A stretch of DNA of 17,560 nt from Roseivirga sp. UBA7431. GTDB taxonomy: Bacteria > Bacteroidota > Bacteroidia > Cytophagales > Cyclobacteriaceae. The DNA lies in assembly GCA_002477595.1 (NCBI GenBank), contig DLQN01000086.1, positions 21,709 to 39,268 on the forward strand, in the 5' to 3' direction. A program made the translations under genes and the position numbers. Positions 14,491 through 17,560 of the stretch are shown here, piece after piece. Every line of letters starts with the position of its first letter. The first letter of the stretch is position 1. The notes below the pieces were generated by a model that saw nothing but the letters and a program-made list of their open reading frames with translations, ran no database searches and was not told where the DNA came from.

Positions 14491-14841
14491 GCCTCTGAGT
14501 TTATTAATTAATCCTACAATCATTCTTTCTATTTCCCACAGTTGCTGAACAACCTGATCCATTCTTTCTTGATTTAGAAAACCCAAATCAAATGAGACCA
14601 ACAACTGCGACTCCAATTCATGAGCAGAACCCATGGCCATGTCTAAGAAGCGAGCAAAATCAATATCGGAGCCCCTTCCTGATCCCTCGGCAATATTCGC
14701 AGAAACCGAAACAGCCGAAGACTGCATTTGAGCGCTGAGGTTAAACTTCTCTGATGAGGGAAGTTCAGCTGTCAGCACGTACACGTCTTTCACCAGCGCT
14801 CTACTTTTCTTCCAAACTATCAACTCTCGAAAATCATGCAT
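14482..14841 (-). CDS. Four-helix-bundle protein (S23/23S-rRNA-IVS-like family)
   Basis: The 119-residue product matches the small four-helix-bundle family first known from proteins encoded in 23S rRNA intervening sequences. It has the N-terminal H-D-F-R-E-L-I-V-W-K-K-S, the signature S-V-S-A-N-I-A-E-G-S-G-R-G near 46-58, F-A-R-F-L-D-M-A-M-G-S-A-H-E-L-E-S-Q-L, and a final long amphipathic helix I-E-R-M-I-V-G-L-I-N-K-L. Family members form pentameric bundles; the Avd subunit of diversity-generating retroelements has the same fold and binds nucleic acid. No reverse transcriptase or template repeat is seen here. The gene sits alone between fadN and fadA with gaps of 39 and 40 bp, interrupting an otherwise standard fad operon. 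A function in beta-oxidation is not known. Confidence 0.88.
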   Translation of the reverse strand: MHDFRELIVWKKSRALVKDVYVLTAELPSSEKFNLSAQMQSSAVSVSANIAEGSGRGSDIDFARFLDMAMGSAHELESQLLVSFDLGFLNQERMDQVVQQLWEIERMIVGLINKLRGSK

Positions 14842-14880
14842 CCTTAGAACTTCTATCGTCTAAATACTATCATCTAAAGT

Positions 14881-17265
14881 CTAGTTTCTCAATGGCTTCC
14901 CTTTGAAAAGAATGCTATGAATCCTTTCTAGTGTCTTAGGTTCTGCCGTTAACTCGACAAACATTTGTCGTTCTAAATCCAGTAAATACTGTTCCGATAC
15001 TTCTTGTGGGAATGTCAAATCACCTCCACACATAATCCACCCTAGCTTGCGCGCTATCTTTGCATCATGCTCCGAGATATAGTTCCCGAGCACCATGCCG
15101 TTGATGCCTGCTTCGAAGAGTGCGAGACCCGTTCTACCTTGAACTTTGATATCCGTACGTTCTACTGGCTGCGTATAGCCGGCTTCATGTAGTTCTAGCA
15201 CTTTCGCTTTAGCATCCGTCAAAAGTCGTTTTCTATTTAGCGTAACTCCATCTTGAGGTCTCAAAATGTGCATCGCCCTTGCTTCTTCTGCCGATGTTGC
15301 CACTTTCGCTGTTGCAATATTCATAAAGGCTTCTTGCAAGCGATTCAGTTCTGGATCTCCTCCTTCGATAGAGTCGGCAACTCTCATTGTCAATTCCTTG
15401 GTTCCTCCACCACCTGGGATCAAACCAACACCCACCTCAACTAAACCAATGTAGGTTTCGGTATGTGCCTGAATCGCATCACAGTGTAAAGACAATTCAC
15501 AGCCCCCACCAAGCGCTAAGCCTGATGGTGCAGATACTACAGGAATTGAAGAGAATTTGGCGCGCTTCATCGTGTTTTGGAATTGTGCCACCATAAGGTT
15601 GACTTCGTCAAACTCTTGATCACCCGCATACATAAACAACATAGCAAGGTTGGCTCCTGCCGAGAAATTTTCTCCTTCGTTGCCAATTACAAGTCCTTTG
15701 TAATCCTTTTCAGCCATTGAAATCGCAGTCTCAATGCCTTCGATTACTTCCTGACCTATCGCATTCATTTTTGTATGGAACTCTAGGCATAAAACATCAT
15801 CTCCGATATCGAAGATTGTTGCGCCAGCATTACCCCATACTTTATTCGTTTCTCTAATGTTTTCAAGAATCACTAAGTCTTCAGTCCCTGGAATGGTTTT
15901 GTAAGCCTTCGAAGGAATGTCATAATACTTCTTAATTCCATTCTCAATTTTATAGAAAGACTCGTGGCCTGCTTCAAGCATTTCATAAACCCAAGCAGCG
16001 GGCTTCATGTCCATGCCTTCCATTTGCTCAAGGACTGATCTAACGCCTAGTACATCCCAAGTATCGAAAGGTCCCATCTGCCATGCGAAACCTGCACAAA
16101 CAGCCTGGTCTATTCTGAATAGTTCATCGGAAATCTCTGGAATACGATAGGTTACATACTTGAACGTATCGTAAAATGTTTTGCGGTAGAATTCACCCGC
16201 CTTATCATCGAAATTGACAAGTATCTTAATTCTGTCTTTTAAGTTTTCTTCGTCTTTGACAGCATCAAGTGCCTTGAAGTTTGCCCTTCCTCTTTCCACA
16301 TATTCAAAAGTCTTTAAGTCAAGCTCTAGAATCGTGCGCTGTCCGTTAGCATCTTTTGTTTTCTTGAAATAGCCTTGGCCTGATTTATCTCCAAACCAAC
16401 CTCTTTCATGAACTTCCTTTACAATTCCCGGAAGGACAAAGGCCTCTTTAGATTCGTCATTCGGAAGACCTGCATATAAGTTGTTCGCTACATTGACTGT
16501 GGTATCAAGGCCAACAACATCCATCGTACGGAAAGTTGCAGACTTAGCGCGGCCAATGAGCGGCCCCGTCATTCTGTCAACCTCTCCAACAGTTAAGCCC
16601 ATGTCTTCTATTGTGTGCATAGCGGACATGATGGCATAAATACCAATTCTATTGGCGATAAACGCTGGAGTATCCTTACAAAGCACCGTTTCTTTGCCTA
16701 GGTAGAGGTCTCCATAGTGCATTAGGTAATCGATGATTTCTGGGTCTGTCTTTGGCCCAGGGATAATCTCTAATAACCTCAGGTATCTTGGTGGGTTGAA
16801 GAAGTGTGTACCACAGAAGTGTTTCTGAAAATCTTCACTTCTACCTTCCGACATCATATGCATTGGAATGCCTGATGTATTCGATGTGATTAGTGTTCCT
16901 GGTTTACGGAACTTCTCAACTTGATCAAAAATAATCTTCTTAATATCAAGCCTCTCTACCACCACTTCAATGATCCAATCGACTTCTGCGATTTTAGACA
17001 TGTCATCTTCAAAGTTGCCTGTCTTGACAAGCTTTGCGAATGAAACATCATAAATGGGGGATGGCTTCGACTTTAATGCAAACTGAAGCGCATCGTTAAC
17101 AATTTTGTTTCTTGCCGCGGGATTAGCCTTGTGCTCTTCAGCCAAGTCTCTTGGAACGATATCCAACAGCAATACCTCAACACCTATGTTCGCGAAATGA
17201 CAAGCTATTCTTGAGCCCATTACTCCCGAACCTAATACTGCTACTTTCTTTATACTTCGACTCAT
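14881..17265 (-). CDS. fadN: 3-hydroxyacyl-CoA dehydrogenase/enoyl-CoA hydratase, FadN type
   Basis: The 794-residue bifunctional enzyme covers the hydration and NAD-dependent oxidation steps of beta-oxidation. Dehydrogenase domains come first: a Rossmann motif V-L-G-S-G-V-M-G at 10-17, T-S-N-T-S-G-I-P at 127-134, and C-G-T-H-F-F-N-P-P with the catalytic-type His154. The C-terminal dehydrogenase domain follows, with F-I-A-N-R-I-G and G-W-F-G-D-K-S-G-Q-G-Y-F. The crotonase-type hydratase domain lies at about 485-700, with N-F-S-A-G-A-N-L and G-L-A-L-G-G-G-C-E-L-S forming the oxyanion hole and the first Glu, and I-P-G-G-G-G-T-K-E-L. This order is the reverse of E. coli FadB and equals Bacillus FadN (YusL, about 789 residues). 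The start lies 4 bp after the MarR stop, implying coupling. Confidence 0.95.
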   Translation of the reverse strand: MSRSIKKVAVLGSGVMGSRIACHFANIGVEVLLLDIVPRDLAEEHKANPAARNKIVNDALQFALKSKPSPIYDVSFAKLVKTGNFEDDMSKIAEVDWIIEVVVERLDIKKIIFDQVEKFRKPGTLITSNTSGIPMHMMSEGRSEDFQKHFCGTHFFNPPRYLRLLEIIPGPKTDPEIIDYLMHYGDLYLGKETVLCKDTPAFIANRIGIYAIMSAMHTIEDMGLTVGEVDRMTGPLIGRAKSATFRTMDVVGLDTTVNVANNLYAGLPNDESKEAFVLPGIVKEVHERGWFGDKSGQGYFKKTKDANGQRTILELDLKTFEYVERGRANFKALDAVKDEENLKDRIKILVNFDDKAGEFYRKTFYDTFKYVTYRIPEISDELFRIDQAVCAGFAWQMGPFDTWDVLGVRSVLEQMEGMDMKPAAWVYEMLEAGHESFYKIENGIKKYYDIPSKAYKTIPGTEDLVILENIRETNKVWGNAGATIFDIGDDVLCLEFHTKMNAIGQEVIEGIETAISMAEKDYKGLVIGNEGENFSAGANLAMLFMYAGDQEFDEVNLMVAQFQNTMKRAKFSSIPVVSAPSGLALGGGCELSLHCDAIQAHTETYIGLVEVGVGLIPGGGGTKELTMRVADSIEGGDPELNRLQEAFMNIATAKVATSAEEARAMHILRPQDGVTLNRKRLLTDAKAKVLELHEAGYTQPVERTDIKVQGRTGLALFEAGINGMVLGNYISEHDAKIARKLGWIMCGGDLTFPQEVSEQYLLDLERQMFVELTAEPKTLERIHSILFKGKPLRN

Positions 17266-17269
17266 GTGT

Positions 17270-17560
17270 TTAGAATATTGATTTTGAATCTATCAATTGA
17301 TTAATCTTTGTTAATACTTCAAAGAAGGCCTCTAGTTTCTCTGTTGCAATCGATTGCCTGATTACCTCATTAAAACGGATCACCGCTTCTCTGGAAACTC
17401 TTCTTTTCTCCAGGCCTGTTTCTGTTAAGAAGATCCTGACAGACCGGCCATCATTTGGGTCTTTCTGCCTATAGATAAAGCCTTTCTCCTCCATACTTTT
17501 CAGCATGCGGGTCAAGCTTCTGGACTCAAGCCCCATTAGAGGAGCAATTTTCGTGGCTGG
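17270..17560 (-). CDS. MarR family transcriptional regulator, N-terminal part outside window
   Basis: The frame is open to the last base of the window, so the gene begins beyond it; an internal ATG at 17534-17536 lies inside the conserved domain and is not the start. About 96 residues are visible. They include the recognition helix (A-P-L-M-G-L-E-S-R-S-L-T-R-M-L-K-S-M-E-E-K-G-F-I in two parts), the wing with the family signature D-P-N-D-G-R-S-V-R-I-F-L-T, and the C-terminal dimerisation helices. MarR dimers bind palindromic operators and release them on ligand binding. Its position as first gene of the fad operon, 4 bp before fadN, suggests autoregulation and control of beta-oxidation genes by an acyl-CoA or fatty acid. 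This is inferred from context. Confidence 0.92.
   Translation of the reverse strand, partial: PATKIAPLMGLESRSLTRMLKSMEEKGFIYRQKDPNDGRSVRIFLTETGLEKRRVSREAVIRFNEVIRQSIATEKLEAFFEVLTKINQLIDSKSIF

Noticed and set aside
14482..14841. Diversity-generating retroelement based on the four-helix-bundle (Avd-like) gene
   Set aside because: No reverse transcriptase, template repeat or variable repeat is present in the window, and the neighbours are ordinary beta-oxidation genes.

Overview
The window looks like chromosomal DNA of a marine- or soil-type Bacteroidota, most likely of the Cytophagales (Roseivirga/Fulvivirga/Marivirga-like). This is an inference. It rests on the moderate GC content, the near absence of Shine-Dalgarno sites, signal peptides ending in S-A-Q, a TonB-dependent receptor with an N-terminal carboxypeptidase-regulatory-like domain, and protein families common in that phylum. 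No rRNA, tRNA, CRISPR array, insertion sequence or prophage was seen.

Left part (1-6437). The window opens inside a type III polyketide synthase. Its usual partner methyltransferase lies 0.5 kb downstream, but a small secreted-protein gene sits between them on the opposite strand. Next comes a minus-strand pair, a TonB-dependent receptor followed one base later by a nitroreductase, facing a divergent plus-strand pair of a small Rieske protein and a DUF418 membrane protein. The DUF418 gene is split by a one-base deficit in a run of seven T.

Middle part (6434-10879). A glycosylasparaginase with a twin-arginine leader and a lipoprotein GH20 beta-N-acetylhexosaminidase are transcribed divergently. 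Together they would strip GlcNAc-terminated glycans and then split the GlcNAc-Asn linkage. A periplasmic retropepsin-like aspartyl protease follows. Its C-terminal PDZ domain is broken by an internal deletion, and the rest of the domain is still readable in another frame. A YccF membrane protein made of two tandem repeats closes this part.

Intergenic block (10880-11393). About 0.5 kb holds no intact gene but is rich in structure: a 20-bp palindrome at the yccF stop, a fragment resembling the C-terminus of an XRE-type regulator, two copies of a double-hairpin repeat whose stems differ by compensatory changes, duplicated short motifs, and a bidirectional terminator.

Right part (11394-17560, all minus strand). 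This is a fatty-acid beta-oxidation operon in the order MarR regulator (cut by the window edge), fadN (3-hydroxyacyl-CoA dehydrogenase/enoyl-CoA hydratase), four-helix-bundle protein, fadA (thiolase), fadE (acyl-CoA dehydrogenase). Gene order and sizes match the Bacillus fadNAE operon, apart from the MarR gene and the four-helix-bundle gene between fadN and fadA. FadE makes the enoyl-CoA, FadN hydrates and oxidises it, and FadA cleaves off acetyl-CoA. The MarR protein is the likely acyl-CoA-responsive regulator.

No clearly new system is present. The points most worth a second look are the two disrupted genes, the hairpin repeat family, the four-helix-bundle gene inside the fad operon, and the antisense gene in the polyketide locus.
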